DNA of 64,000 nucleotides from Calditrichota bacterium (lineage in GTDB: Bacteria; Calditrichota; Calditrichia; Calditrichales; Calditrichaceae): NCBI GenBank assembly GCA_003854985.1, contig RQOG01000006.1, positions 186,001-250,000 of the forward strand. Reading direction: 5' to 3'. Of the stretch, positions 37,415 to 46,339 are shown piece by piece. Made by a program: the position numbers and the translations under genes. The notes beneath the pieces are model-generated. The model worked only from the letters and a program-made list of their open reading frames with translations, had not been told where the DNA came from and searched no databases. Within the stretch, counting starts at the first letter, position 1. Every line of letters begins with the position of its first letter.

Positions 37415-37942
37415 ATGGGAGTTATCCAGGAACATCCGCCCGTAAAGTACTTTGCTGCCATTGCATTTAAAGATCATAACGATCTTGATGAAGTTCTTAA
37501 GGGAACTGAAACGTTATTTTCCGGCATAGAACAAAAATCAGAGATATATCTGTATGATGACTACACGGATTATTATGCCGGCGAAATGGGCGAAGGGCTT
37601 CATAAACTATTTGTTGTTTATACGAATCATGAAAAGCCGGAATGGCTTGCGGATAAAAAGGTACTAACCAATATGCTCGAAACCCGGTTTATGAACGATA
37701 ATAATAACCGTAAAGTCAATATCGATCCCGGTTATATCTCTTTATCCGGTCTGATCCTGGCGACAACTAAAAATTTTAGTCACCGCATTTATCTGGGTAA
37801 GGGAATATACGGCGATCTGCATCTCATGTTCAGCCGGAAATCATTTCAGGTGATGCCCTGGACTTATCCGGATTATAAAGCGCATATCGATTTTTTTAAT
37901 AAAATACGAAATCAATATTACGGTGAACTGTATAAAAAATAG
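37415..37942 (+). CDS. DUF4416 family protein
   Basis: 175 residues matching DUF4416: PPVKYFAAIAFKD at the start, YDDYTDYYAGEMGEGLHKLF, then DPGYISLSGLILATTKNFSH and a C-terminal FSRKSFQVMPWTYPDY. The function is unknown, and no membrane segment or signal is seen. It sits between acyl-CoA ligase and plsY, so a role linked to lipid metabolism is possible but not shown. Confidence 0.85.
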   Translation: MGVIQEHPPVKYFAAIAFKDHNDLDEVLKGTETLFSGIEQKSEIYLYDDYTDYYAGEMGEGLHKLFVVYTNHEKPEWLADKKVLTNMLETRFMNDNNNRKVNIDPGYISLSGLILATTKNFSHRIYLGKGIYGDLHLMFSRKSFQVMPWTYPDYKAHIDFFNKIRNQYYGELYKK

Positions 37943-38031
37943 CGGTTGAAACGTAAACGGTTTGATTGTTACCGGAGGTTTCATATATTATAACGGTATT
38001 TTTATCATCAATCTGAAAAAACGGAGCATAT

Positions 38032-38673
38032 ATGCCGGAGTTATTGCTGGTAATATTAACCGGTTACCTGTTTGGATCTATTCCGACGGCGATCATCGCC
38101 GGTAAATTATTGAAGGGTATTGATATCCGCGAGTATGGCAGCGGCAATGCCGGAGCGACCAATGTATTCCGCGTTTTGGGATGGCGGGCCGGCGTCGGCG
38201 TATTGCTTATCGATATGCTGAAGGGATTCATTCCGGTCTTCTGGTTAACGCTTCTTATTTACCAGGGTGAATGGCTGGTTTATTATCAGATCGCTTCGGC
38301 AGCGGCGGCCATAGCCGGTCATATATGGACGGTTTTTGCCGGATTCCGGGGCGGAAAAGGCGTCGGCACGTCGGCGGGCGTTTTTTTAGCATTGGCGCCA
38401 ATGCCCCTTGGCATTGCCCTGGCCTGTTTTATAATCATTGTGGCCCTGACCAAATACGTTTCTCTGGGTTCTATTTTAAGCGCGCTTATTTTTCTATTGG
38501 TGATGCTTGCGCAACGATTTATCTTTGAACAATATGTCCCTGACGTGTTGATTATCATGGCGTTGCTGATTGTTATTCTGATCTGGTATGCCCACCGTGA
38601 AAATATTAAACGGTTATTGAAAGGAAATGAGAATAAATTAAGTTTTAAAAAGAAAACGGGAAATACCCAATGA
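38032..38673 (+). CDS. plsY: acyl-phosphate:glycerol-3-phosphate acyltransferase
   Basis: 213-residue membrane enzyme with five hydrophobic helices that transfers acyl groups from acyl-phosphate to glycerol-3-phosphate. The three conserved loops are present: GSIPTAII then GSGNAGATNVFRVLGW; GGKGVGTSAGVF; and a third around YVSLGSIL...WYAHRENIKRLL. The stop overlaps the gpsA start (ATGA), placing consecutive steps of phospholipid synthesis in one translational unit. Confidence 0.94.
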   Translation: MPELLLVILTGYLFGSIPTAIIAGKLLKGIDIREYGSGNAGATNVFRVLGWRAGVGVLLIDMLKGFIPVFWLTLLIYQGEWLVYYQIASAAAAIAGHIWTVFAGFRGGKGVGTSAGVFLALAPMPLGIALACFIIIVALTKYVSLGSILSALIFLLVMLAQRFIFEQYVPDVLIIMALLIVILIWYAHRENIKRLLKGNENKLSFKKKTGNTQ

Positions 38674-39680
38674 AAACAGCCATTATCGGAACGGGCAGCT
38701 GGGGCACCGCCTTATCTCTGGTGCTTAACCAGAACGGTCATCGGGTTACCTGCTGGACAATCGAAGAAGACGTACTCCGTGATATCAAAGAAAAAAAAGA
38801 AAATATCAAATATCTGCCCGGCGTTAAAGTACCGGAATCGGTTATAATTACCGGCTCCCTGGAAGAATCCCTGCTTAATGCGGAAATGATTGTTCTCTCT
38901 GTGCCCTCGCAGGTTACCGGTCAGGTGGTTCCGAAAATAAAAGAGTTTTTAAAAGCGGATCAGGACCCGGTCTGGGTGAGCGTGGCCAAGGGCATCGAAA
39001 ATAAAACCTACAGGAGGATTTCACGGGTTATCGAAGAAACGGGGCAAATTCCGGCCGGCAGAATAGGTGTGCTTTCCGGTCCCAGTCATGCCGAAGAAGT
39101 AGGGCGAAAAATTCCCACCGCTATAGTGTCCGCTTCATCCGAATTGCAGACCGCCAGGCTGATTCAATCCATATTTAAAAATACGTTTTTCCGTGTTTAT
39201 GCCAGCGACGATATTACGGGCGTTGAACTGGGCGGCGCTCTTAAAAATATCATCGCCCTGGCCGCCGGTATCTGCGACGGGGCCGGTTTCGGCGATAATA
39301 CCAAAGCGGCGCTTATGACGCGCGGCCTGGCGGAAATTAAACGTTTGGGCGTTAAACTTGGCGCTAATGAAGAAACTTTTGCCGGACTGAGCGGAATGGG
39401 AGATCTGATTGTAACCTGTATGAGCCGGCATTCGCGTAACCGTTATGTGGGCGAACAGATTGGCAAGGGAAAAACGCTGGATGAAGTGCTGGCCGGTATG
39501 GTTATGGTGGCGGAAGGCGTTAAAACAACGGTTTCCGCCTATGAGCTTTCCATAAAACACGAAGTCGAAATGCCGATCACAGAGCAGATCTATCTGACCA
39601 TGTTCGAAAATAAACCCGCCTACGAAGCCATGATCGACCTGATGTCGCGTTCATCAAAAATTGAAAACTGGGATAAATAA
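38670..39680 (+). CDS. gpsA: NAD(P)-dependent glycerol-3-phosphate dehydrogenase
   Basis: 336 residues. Makes the glycerol-3-phosphate used by PlsY, encoded directly upstream with a 4-base overlap. The dinucleotide motif GTGSWGTAL is at 7-15. SVAKGIENKT and VLSGPSHAEEV are present, the catalytic lysine lies in GALKNIIALAAG (about K192), and GFGDNTKAALMTRGLAE follows. Confidence 0.95.
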   Translation: MKTAIIGTGSWGTALSLVLNQNGHRVTCWTIEEDVLRDIKEKKENIKYLPGVKVPESVIITGSLEESLLNAEMIVLSVPSQVTGQVVPKIKEFLKADQDPVWVSVAKGIENKTYRRISRVIEETGQIPAGRIGVLSGPSHAEEVGRKIPTAIVSASSELQTARLIQSIFKNTFFRVYASDDITGVELGGALKNIIALAAGICDGAGFGDNTKAALMTRGLAEIKRLGVKLGANEETFAGLSGMGDLIVTCMSRHSRNRYVGEQIGKGKTLDEVLAGMVMVAEGVKTTVSAYELSIKHEVEMPITEQIYLTMFENKPAYEAMIDLMSRSSKIENWDK

Positions 39681-39694
39681 AGAGGAGGTATACT

Positions 39695-40534
39695 ATGATA
39701 AAATCAATACTTTGCGCCGTGGACGGCTCTCCGTATTCAGAATCCGTTCTGCGTAATGCTATTTATCTGGCCAAACAATTTGATGCGATTATTCGCGCGC
39801 TGACCGTTGTAGATATAAGATTATTTGACTGGACCGTAGCTACCGGGGCGGATAGTTTTGTGCCGGTTATGCCGTCGGCAGATTTCCAGGCCGAATCTCA
39901 GCGCATACAGGAAGATAAAGCGAAAAAAGTTATAGATAAAGCCGGCGATATGTTAAAAAAAGAGGGCATGAATTTTGAACTTAAGAGTGCGGCAGGCATT
40001 CCCGTTGACGAAATCTGCGATAAGGCCCGCCAGAATGATCTGGTTGTTATGGGCATTCGCGGCGAATATGAACGGTGGAGCGATAAATTATTGGGCGTTA
40101 CGCTGGAATCTGTTTCGCGGCAAATCAGCAAACCACTGATGCTGGTTGACCGGAATTTTGTTGAATTCAATCATATTATCTGCGGTTATGACGGCAGTAA
40201 TTCAGCCAATAAAGCGCTTCAACTTTCGGCATTCCTGTCAAAATCAATCAATCTGACGCTGGATGTGATTATGGTTTCGGATTCCGAAGAAGAACGGAGC
40301 GCTGTCCTACGCGAAGCGGAAAAATATCTTCAACCTTATCAAATAAGTTTTAACCTCTGTCACGACAGCGGCGATGTGGCGGACGTGCTGGTTGAAGCGC
40401 AAAATCAATCTAAAAACAAACCGTTAATCATTATCGGCAGTTACGGCCACTCGCGTTTACGGGAAGCTATTTTAGGGAGCACAACCATTCAGGTAATGCG
40501 CACAGCGAAAAAACCGATTATCCTGGCAAAATAA
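39695..40534 (+). CDS. universal stress protein with two Usp domains
   Basis: 279 residues made of two UspA folds in tandem. The first starts SILCAVDGSPYSESVL and ends ...SRQISKPLMLVDR. The second starts IICGYDGSNSANKAL and carries the ATP-binding pattern GSYGHSRLREAILGSTT. The first domain's equivalent (GIRGEYERWSDKLLG) is degenerate, so only the second is expected to bind ATP. AGGAGG precedes the ATG. Confidence 0.9.
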   Translation: MIKSILCAVDGSPYSESVLRNAIYLAKQFDAIIRALTVVDIRLFDWTVATGADSFVPVMPSADFQAESQRIQEDKAKKVIDKAGDMLKKEGMNFELKSAAGIPVDEICDKARQNDLVVMGIRGEYERWSDKLLGVTLESVSRQISKPLMLVDRNFVEFNHIICGYDGSNSANKALQLSAFLSKSINLTLDVIMVSDSEEERSAVLREAEKYLQPYQISFNLCHDSGDVADVLVEAQNQSKNKPLIIIGSYGHSRLREAILGSTTIQVMRTAKKPIILAK

Positions 40535-40546
40535 AACAGGAGAATC

Positions 40547-41557
40547 ATGAGCGAAAAGATTATCACGCTTTCCCGGCATATTATTGAGGAACAGCGCAAG
40601 CATCCGGAAGCGACCGGTAAATTCACCGACCTGATGAACGATATCGCCTTTGCGGCCAAATTAATATCCTATCACACCAATAAAGCCGGCCTGCTTGGCG
40701 TGCTGGGCGAAACCTTTAATGTGAACATCCAGGGGGAAGTTGTTAAAAAATTGGACGTGTTCGCCAATGAAACCATGATTAAAGCGCTGGATCATAACGG
40801 CCACACCTGTGTGATGGTCTCCGAGGAATCGGAAGACGTTATTCCTATCCCGGAGAATTATCCTTTGGGCCGATATGCCGTATTGTTCGATCCGCTGGAC
40901 GGCTCGTCCAATATTGACGCCAATGTGAGCGTGGGAACGATTTTTTACATTTACCTGCGTGTTACTCCGGAAGGCCGGCCGGGCAGGGCGGAAGACTGCC
41001 TTCAGCCGGGTATAAAACAGGTGTGCGCCGGCTATATCGTATACGGCTCCAGCACTATGCTGGTATATACCACAGGCAACGGCGTGCATGGTTTTACCCT
41101 TGATCCCAGTTACGGGGAGTTTGTTCTTTCCCATCCCGATATCAAAACCCCTAAAAAGGGTAAAATTTACAGCGTTAACGAAAGTAATTTCGATTACTGG
41201 GAGCAGGGTATTAAAAACTACATTCACTATGTCAAGCAGGTGGATGAGAAAACAGACCGGCCGATGAATTCCCGTTACATCGGTTCCATGGTCAGCGATT
41301 TTCACCGCAACCTGTTATATGGCGGCGTGTTTTTATACCCGGCCAGCAGCCGTTCGCCGGAAGGGAAATTGCGCCTTACCTATGAAGCTAATCCCATGGC
41401 TTTTATCATCGAACAGGCCGGCGGCAGGGCCAGCGACGGCTATAGGCGGATTATGGAAATACTACCGGAGCATATTCACCAGCGCACGCCCCTTTTTATC
41501 GGTTCGGAAAAGGACGTGGCAATGATTGAGGATTTCATCAGCGGCAGACTATCCTGA
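40547..41557 (+). CDS. fbp: class I fructose-1,6-bisphosphatase
   Basis: Gluconeogenic phosphatase of 336 residues. The metal-binding FDPLDGSSNIDANVSVG motif is at about 114-130. MVSEESED is the second metal ligand segment. The sugar-binding SRYIGSMVSDFHRNLLYGGVF and the C-terminal AFIIEQAGGRASDG segment are typical of class I. Last gene of the mrfA-to-fbp stretch. Confidence 0.95.
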   Translation: MSEKIITLSRHIIEEQRKHPEATGKFTDLMNDIAFAAKLISYHTNKAGLLGVLGETFNVNIQGEVVKKLDVFANETMIKALDHNGHTCVMVSEESEDVIPIPENYPLGRYAVLFDPLDGSSNIDANVSVGTIFYIYLRVTPEGRPGRAEDCLQPGIKQVCAGYIVYGSSTMLVYTTGNGVHGFTLDPSYGEFVLSHPDIKTPKKGKIYSVNESNFDYWEQGIKNYIHYVKQVDEKTDRPMNSRYIGSMVSDFHRNLLYGGVFLYPASSRSPEGKLRLTYEANPMAFIIEQAGGRASDGYRRIMEILPEHIHQRTPLFIGSEKDVAMIEDFISGRLS

Positions 41558-41780
41558 AAAGAATAGCGCTTGTTTACATGTAATTTTTGACCATTCAATT
41601 AAGCGTTAAAATTAAGCCTGTTCGCCGAAAGAGTCATTTTTTTATATTATAGATCACAATCACCAGGAATGATTTGTTTAACTTTCCAATAATTATACGG
41701 ATCAATAGAAAAATTCTATCGTATAAAGAATCGTTCCTTTAAGAAAAGTTTTTCAGTTTGATTTAAAAGCGGAGCAGCGC

Positions 41781-42218
41781 ATGAATATGAATTTGATGGA
41801 TCGCAGTAACTACTTTAAAGGTTTGTTACTGCTTAGTAAAAAGGATAATAAGATAACCCCGGAAGAAAAGGAATCGCTTTTACATTTGGGAAGACTTTTG
41901 GAATTCAGCGAAGAATTTTGTACGGAGACGATTGACGAGTTGCTGCATAATAATCATATCAAGGAAACTCCGGTTGAATTTTCCAATGAAGAATGCGCCA
42001 AACTGTTTTTGAAGGACGGTTTGAAAATATCGTTTGTGGATCATGTGATCGATAAAAAAGAATTTGACTGGCTGCAGCAGGTGGCGGACATAAACGGTAT
42101 CGATGACGAGTGGCTGACCAGCCAATTGGCGCATCATATAGATATTGAAAACCATCATAAAAAACTTTCGTTCGAGATCGAAAAACATTACAAGCCGGCG
42201 TCGGTGAAGGTATTATAG
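41781..42218 (+). CDS. TerB-like acidic helical protein
   Basis: 145 residues, all helical and acidic. The pattern YFKGLLLLSKKDNKITPEEK...LLEFSEEFCTETID resembles the TerB/DjlA-type tellurite-resistance fold, with a later IDKKEFDWLQQVADINGID unit. There is no signal peptide. It is preceded by 223 bases without genes that contain an ATAGAA/TTCTAT palindrome (about 41706-41720). Function unknown; the TerB link rests on pattern only. It marks the left edge of the accessory region. Confidence 0.6.
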   Translation: MNMNLMDRSNYFKGLLLLSKKDNKITPEEKESLLHLGRLLEFSEEFCTETIDELLHNNHIKETPVEFSNEECAKLFLKDGLKISFVDHVIDKKEFDWLQQVADINGIDDEWLTSQLAHHIDIENHHKKLSFEIEKHYKPASVKVL

Positions 42219-42619
42219 CTGGGGAACTGATAGTACCATTTATTTTAGAATATTTTTAAAAACCAATTTTTAATTTACGTCCTGAGTTTTATAATCTTAG
42301 GAAAAATATTGATAAATATTATTAAGTAAGTTTACGATTTTTAGTATTATTTTATGTCTGTCATTAATTGAACAAAAATAAATTAAAAGGATATGATAAA
42401 ATAAATGTTTAAAAAAAAGTAGATATTTAGTTTATTAAAACTAAAACTAATAGTAAGTTTTAGAAATATCTAAAAAATATATAAACATATTAGACAGAAA
42501 AGTCTTTGTAGCTTTAAAATCAGCAATATTTGAGAAATTATCAATTGTTTATTTATTAATATTTTTTAATTAAATTTAATTTTATGATTTCTCTATGATT
42601 TCGAAATGGGATATAAAAA
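42219..42619 (+). other. AT-rich intergenic stretch before the TIR gene
   Basis: About 400 bases, visibly much richer in A and T than the sequence on the left, with many TTTAAA/ATTTTT tracts. I see no gene, tRNA, hairpin terminator or clear repeat. The composition change begins within about 50 bases after the TerB-like stop. It probably holds the promoter for the TIR gene and looks like part of an acquired segment. Confidence 0.6.
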
Positions 42620-44140
42620 TTGAGATATAATTTAAGTGATAATCAAATAATACTAATTAAACAGCTTGTGGAAGAAATAAGAAATACTATTGATAAGACA
42701 GTAACATTCTATGAGTTGGAAAATGGAAAAACTGTACTTTCGAATTCAAATTTTAAAAATAAAAACATATCATGTTCTATAGGAGATCTTTTAATATTAG
42801 CCGATAACGATATTATCAGAATTATTGATAACAAAGGTACTTCCGGTAGATTTATATTCACTAATAAAGCTATAGATTACCATAAGGATAATAAAGGATA
42901 TTATACCAATATGATTAATTTTACAGATGATATATTAAATAAAATATATGGAGTCTTGAGAACTAAAATAATAAAGCTATCTGTACAAGATATTAGAAGT
43001 CTTATTGGACAAGCCGGATTTAATCTATCAAAAATTCCTTCTAAATCTGAACTTAGAACAGGTTTTGGAAGTAGAGCTGAAGTTATGCCAGTAATAGATA
43101 AAATATTCGGGCAAATGGAATTAAGATCAAAAGAAATAGCTCTTAAAATAATAGCAAAAAATATTATTAAAACTGATGAAGATAAAGATGATATAAATTC
43201 AAAGTTAATTCAACATGATATATCTTTTAAAGATCAAAGATTTATTAGAGTTAATAGTAATTACTTTAATATTATAGAGAAAGAAAGTAAGGTTAATGAA
43301 ATGGAAAAAGTTATGGATTCTTCCATAGTATTTGTAGTTCATGGAAGAAACAAAGCAGCAAGAGATGCGTTGTTTGAATTTCTAAGATCGTTGGATCTAA
43401 AACCACAAGAATGGACAGAGTGGATAAAGGATACTGGTAATCCATCTCCCTATATCGGTGAAATCCTAAATGTTGCATTTAGTAAGGCACAAGCAATAAT
43501 TATACTTATGACTGGAGATGATCTAGCACGACTCGGAACAAGATATACAGATAATAACGATAAAGAAGAATTGAAACCACAAGCAAGACCAAATGTACTT
43601 TTTGAAGCAGGAATGGCTCTTGGCAAAAATCCAAAAAGAACAATAATCGTTCAACTTGGAAAAATTAGGCCCTTTAGTGATATTGATGGGATACACGTCG
43701 TTCATTTGGACGATACTATAAGGAAAAGACAAGAATTAATTAGCAAATTAAAATTAGCAGATTGTCCTATAGATATAACACATAAAACAGATTGGCATAC
43801 ATCTGGGAAATTTAATGATGCAATTTTAGATCCAGATATAGATAATAATGATATTAAAATTAAAAATCTTAAGGAGAACTCTAAAAAAAAAGATTTAAAT
43901 GACATTCAAATTAAAATTCTTAAAAATTTGTCAAAATATGAAAATGATGAATTAAAAAATATAGATGTTATGAAATATTTAACTGATGTATTAAAAATTT
44001 CTATAACAGAATTAAAATACAATTTAGAAATATTATTAGAATATGAATTCATATCTTTTTTTTCAACAATTTATGGTTATACAAATTGTAATCTTCAAAC
44101 AAAAGGTAGAGAATATTTAATTAAAAATAATTTAGTATAA
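42620..44140 (+). CDS. TIR-like nucleotide-binding domain protein (PF10137-type), candidate defence effector
   Basis: 506 residues. Residues about 233-390 form a TIR-like domain of the CAP12/Pycsar-effector group. It starts SIVFVVHGRNKAARDALFEF and continues AQAIIILMTGDD, then RPNVLFEAGMALG. The last segment carries the glutamate (about E329) expected to be the NAD+-cleaving residue. The first 230 residues are unassigned; about 410-506 look like a winged helix. TTG at 42620 is the only plausible start: a TAA stop lies six bases upstream, and the next ATG is far inside. Codon use is strongly AT-biased (AGA, ATA, TTA), unlike its neighbours. It stands alone, without a cyclase or phage-sensor gene beside it. 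Confidence 0.82.
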   Translation: MRYNLSDNQIILIKQLVEEIRNTIDKTVTFYELENGKTVLSNSNFKNKNISCSIGDLLILADNDIIRIIDNKGTSGRFIFTNKAIDYHKDNKGYYTNMINFTDDILNKIYGVLRTKIIKLSVQDIRSLIGQAGFNLSKIPSKSELRTGFGSRAEVMPVIDKIFGQMELRSKEIALKIIAKNIIKTDEDKDDINSKLIQHDISFKDQRFIRVNSNYFNIIEKESKVNEMEKVMDSSIVFVVHGRNKAARDALFEFLRSLDLKPQEWTEWIKDTGNPSPYIGEILNVAFSKAQAIIILMTGDDLARLGTRYTDNNDKEELKPQARPNVLFEAGMALGKNPKRTIIVQLGKIRPFSDIDGIHVVHLDDTIRKRQELISKLKLADCPIDITHKTDWHTSGKFNDAILDPDIDNNDIKIKNLKENSKKKDLNDIQIKILKNLSKYENDELKNIDVMKYLTDVLKISITELKYNLEILLEYEFISFFSTIYGYTNCNLQTKGREYLIKNNLV

Positions 44141-44245
44141 AATTCTTCTGGCATTTTATTATTTCATTCCTTATACTTATTCAAAGTTACTTATAAAACC
44201 TAATAACCAATAACCAGTATTACAAAACTCAACAACTGTTTTTAT

Positions 44246-44335
44246 AGCTGCCCCGGTAGCGTCTCTGTTTAATCAATAGGAAAAAAAATACCGCCGGACG
44301 GAACCGGCAAAACCCGCGAAGTGCGTACGGGTTAT
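44246..44335 (+). promoter_or_regulatory. candidate structured RNA element in the leader of the FN3 lipoprotein gene
   Basis: A GC-rich island in AT-rich DNA. Hairpin 1 pairs GCCGG (44293) with CCGGC (44304). Hairpin 2 pairs AACCCG (44311) with CGGGTT (44328). The string CCGGCAAAACCCGCGAAG loosely recalls the conserved core of class I cyclic-di-GMP (GEMM) riboswitches. The other hallmark of that class, GACGCAAAGC, is missing, so I do not call it one. It may also be an insertion remnant. Confidence 0.3.
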
Positions 44336-44405
44336 GTTGGATTCATTTATGGCATTAATGTTTTTACTTTTAACGCTATAAATGAGAATTAACTTCTATA
44401 TTTTG

Positions 44406-44460
44406 AAAGGAGGTGGTTGTATATGATAGTATGATAGTATTTGTTGAGATAATAAATTAA
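44406..44460 (+). promoter_or_regulatory. near-perfect Shine-Dalgarno followed by a minimal leader ORF
   Basis: AAAGGAGGTGG (44406-44416) almost fully matches the anti-Shine-Dalgarno sequence. Six bases later comes ATG ATA GTA TGA (44423), a three-codon ORF. The 8-base unit ATGATAGT is repeated in tandem (44423-44438). The second copy opens a nine-codon ORF ending at TAA 44458-44460. The real gene starts 22 bases further with its own weaker site. This looks like a translated leader. Confidence 0.45.
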
Positions 44461-44482
44461 AACTAATAACATGGAGAAAAAA

Positions 44483-45976
44483 ATGAAAAATAGAATTTTA
44501 AACCTCTGGAAAATTTTGACATTTTTTTTAGTCATTATATTTTTTATATCATATTGTGATCAATCTACTGAACCGGGACAGAAAGAAACAGAAATAAAAG
44601 ACAAAGTCCAGTTAAATCACATGATACCAATGACTGAAGAAAATATTGAACTTATTTGTGAAGATTTTAAGGATTTGCCCGAACAAATGCAGGTTCAAAT
44701 GATATTATCGATAAAAAACTTTATAAAGGATATAAAATCTAAAAATCCAAGAATTCAGAAAGCGTTATCAGAGGCTGAAACAATTTCAAATTCAATGAAA
44801 ATAAATTCCGGTGAGCCAGGTTTTAGAGCAATACAATCAGGTAATCAATTTTATTGTGAAGCTATCATCTATGCTAATCCCTTTGAATACAGAAAATGGT
44901 ATCTGTATTGCTACACAACGCAACAGTTTTTTTACCTGGGCTATACTACCGGATGGTATGGTACAGAAGTATCTTTTACAATTACTTCTCCTCCTCCTGA
45001 AGGATACAAATATGCTGTATGGGTTGATGAATATGATAGTGAATTAGGCTACACCGGAGTTCCCGCAATTACACCTTATATTATATTTGACGAACCCAAT
45101 GCACCTTCACTTTCAACACCCCCTAACGGGGCTACAGGGATAGGGAGCAATGTTACTTGTACATGGAATGCGGCAACCGGAACTGGAGAAGTAACATATG
45201 TATTGGATTACAATTTACAGGTTGATAACAATAGTAATTTTTCCAGTCCTCATACAAATCCTTCAGGTTTAACTTCCAGAACATATAATGTTACAGGTTT
45301 ATTATTGGGTTATACAAATTATTACTGGAGAGTAAGAGCTCATAATTTATATGGATATGGACCTTATTCATCTTCCCGCACATTTACAACAACTGTTTTT
45401 GCGGCCCCGCAGCAAGTTTTACCTGCCAATAACTCAACAACATCAGGTTCCAATGTGACCTTACAATGGAATGCAGTTACAGGTAGCAATATATTGTATG
45501 AATTGGAAGTCTATAAAGGAACGACGCTTATACCTACTCTTGATGATTTGCCTAATACATATTATACATTGAATAATCTGGACAATAATACAACTTATAA
45601 ATGGAAAGTAAGAGGCTATAATGGTTCTTGCACAGGCAGTTGGTCCACAAATTGGTATTTTACTACACCGGCAACTTCTCTGAATCCACCAGCAATTAAT
45701 GGCACAACATATAATAATCATCCAAAAATCACCTGGAATTCAATTAGCGGTGCAACAGGATATAAAATATATAGAAGGGATCCTGGAAATACAACTTATT
45801 ATCTTGCATATACAACATCAGCAACAAGTAAAGTAGATAATATGGTAGATTTGAGCTTTGTACCGGGTGGTACTAAGGGATATCTTTATTATAAAGTGAA
45901 AGCTTATAATGCGTCAGGCGCTTCGGAATTTTCAAATTCAGTTAGTTATTTTGTATATCAGGATATGATAAGGTAA
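44483..45976 (+). CDS. lipoprotein with three fibronectin type III-like domains
   Basis: About 497 residues from ATG 44483, which has GGAG at normal spacing (44473-44476). A longer start at 44471 adds only MEKK and puts that site inside the gene. The lipoprotein signal is MKNRILNLWKILTFFLVIIF, then FISYC. A helical segment of about 100 residues follows, then FN3-like domains at about 205-310, 312-400 and 402-495 (for example TNYYWRVRAHNLYGYGPYS; TTYKWKVRGYNGSCTGSW). There is no T9SS sorting tail. It is likely surface-exposed and used for adhesion or carbohydrate contact. Codons are AT-rich, like the TIR gene. Confidence 0.78.
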   Translation: MKNRILNLWKILTFFLVIIFFISYCDQSTEPGQKETEIKDKVQLNHMIPMTEENIELICEDFKDLPEQMQVQMILSIKNFIKDIKSKNPRIQKALSEAETISNSMKINSGEPGFRAIQSGNQFYCEAIIYANPFEYRKWYLYCYTTQQFFYLGYTTGWYGTEVSFTITSPPPEGYKYAVWVDEYDSELGYTGVPAITPYIIFDEPNAPSLSTPPNGATGIGSNVTCTWNAATGTGEVTYVLDYNLQVDNNSNFSSPHTNPSGLTSRTYNVTGLLLGYTNYYWRVRAHNLYGYGPYSSSRTFTTTVFAAPQQVLPANNSTTSGSNVTLQWNAVTGSNILYELEVYKGTTLIPTLDDLPNTYYTLNNLDNNTTYKWKVRGYNGSCTGSWSTNWYFTTPATSLNPPAINGTTYNNHPKITWNSISGATGYKIYRRDPGNTTYYLAYTTSATSKVDNMVDLSFVPGGTKGYLYYKVKAYNASGASEFSNSVSYFVYQDMIR

Positions 45977-46065
45977 ATATTAAAAAATTTAAAGCTTTAC
46001 GTATCTATCATATTAATATATATGATATATTCAGTATTGTATTAATCTTATAGTATTATGTTTTT

Positions 46066-46093
46066 CATCGGGCTTATTTTTATAAGCCCGATG
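46066..46093 (+). terminator. long perfect hairpin after the FN3 lipoprotein gene
   Basis: CATCGGGCTTAT and ATAAGCCCGATG form a perfect 12-bp stem around a TTTT loop, about 90 bases past the stop. There is no T-run directly after the stem, but a TTTTTTT tract follows about 18 bases on. Probably a terminator or messenger-stabilising hairpin. Confidence 0.55.
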
Positions 46094-46249
46094 TCTATAA
46101 TTAGTGGCATTTTTTTATTTATTACTTCAAAGGATCTAATGATAATTAAACGATCTTTTAATCAAAAAAACTGTTTTACAATATAATAGTCATAGTTGTA
46201 ATATTAACAGATTTAGCGTTGGTTCTGTTTTGTTAATATGAAAAATTAA

Positions 46250-46339
46250 TACGGCGCAAAACTGCCCAGCGGCTTGTACATCTACCGCCTGCGCGCCGGA
46301 GCGTTTACGGATACCAAAAAGATGGTATTGCTGAAGTAG
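46250..46339 (+). pseudogene. remnant of a T9SS type A sorting domain
   Basis: In frame to the TAG at 46337-46339 this encodes the tail LPSGLYIYRLRAGAFTDTKK, then MVLLK. This is the last strand of a T9SS C-terminal domain, almost identical to the end of the large protein encoded downstream. A TAA stop lies directly upstream (46247), so the body of the gene has been lost. It is the left end of the direct repeat. Confidence 0.8.

Larger units (their letters stand above)
44141..44470 (+). other. 330-bp intergenic region with a structured GC-rich element and a leader
   Basis: No gene longer than about ten codons. After about 100 AT-rich bases there is a sharply GC-richer block (44246-44335) with two hairpins, then an unusual strong ribosome site and mini-ORFs (44406-44460). 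Both are described separately. Confidence 0.6.

Noticed and set aside
40661-41305. 214-codon minus-strand frame opposite fbp
   Set aside because: Antisense of a well-conserved enzyme; no ribosome site or family resemblance.
44246-44335. Cyclic-di-GMP class I riboswitch
   Set aside because: Only one conserved strand is vaguely present and GACGCAAAGC is missing, so I list it only as an unassigned structured element.
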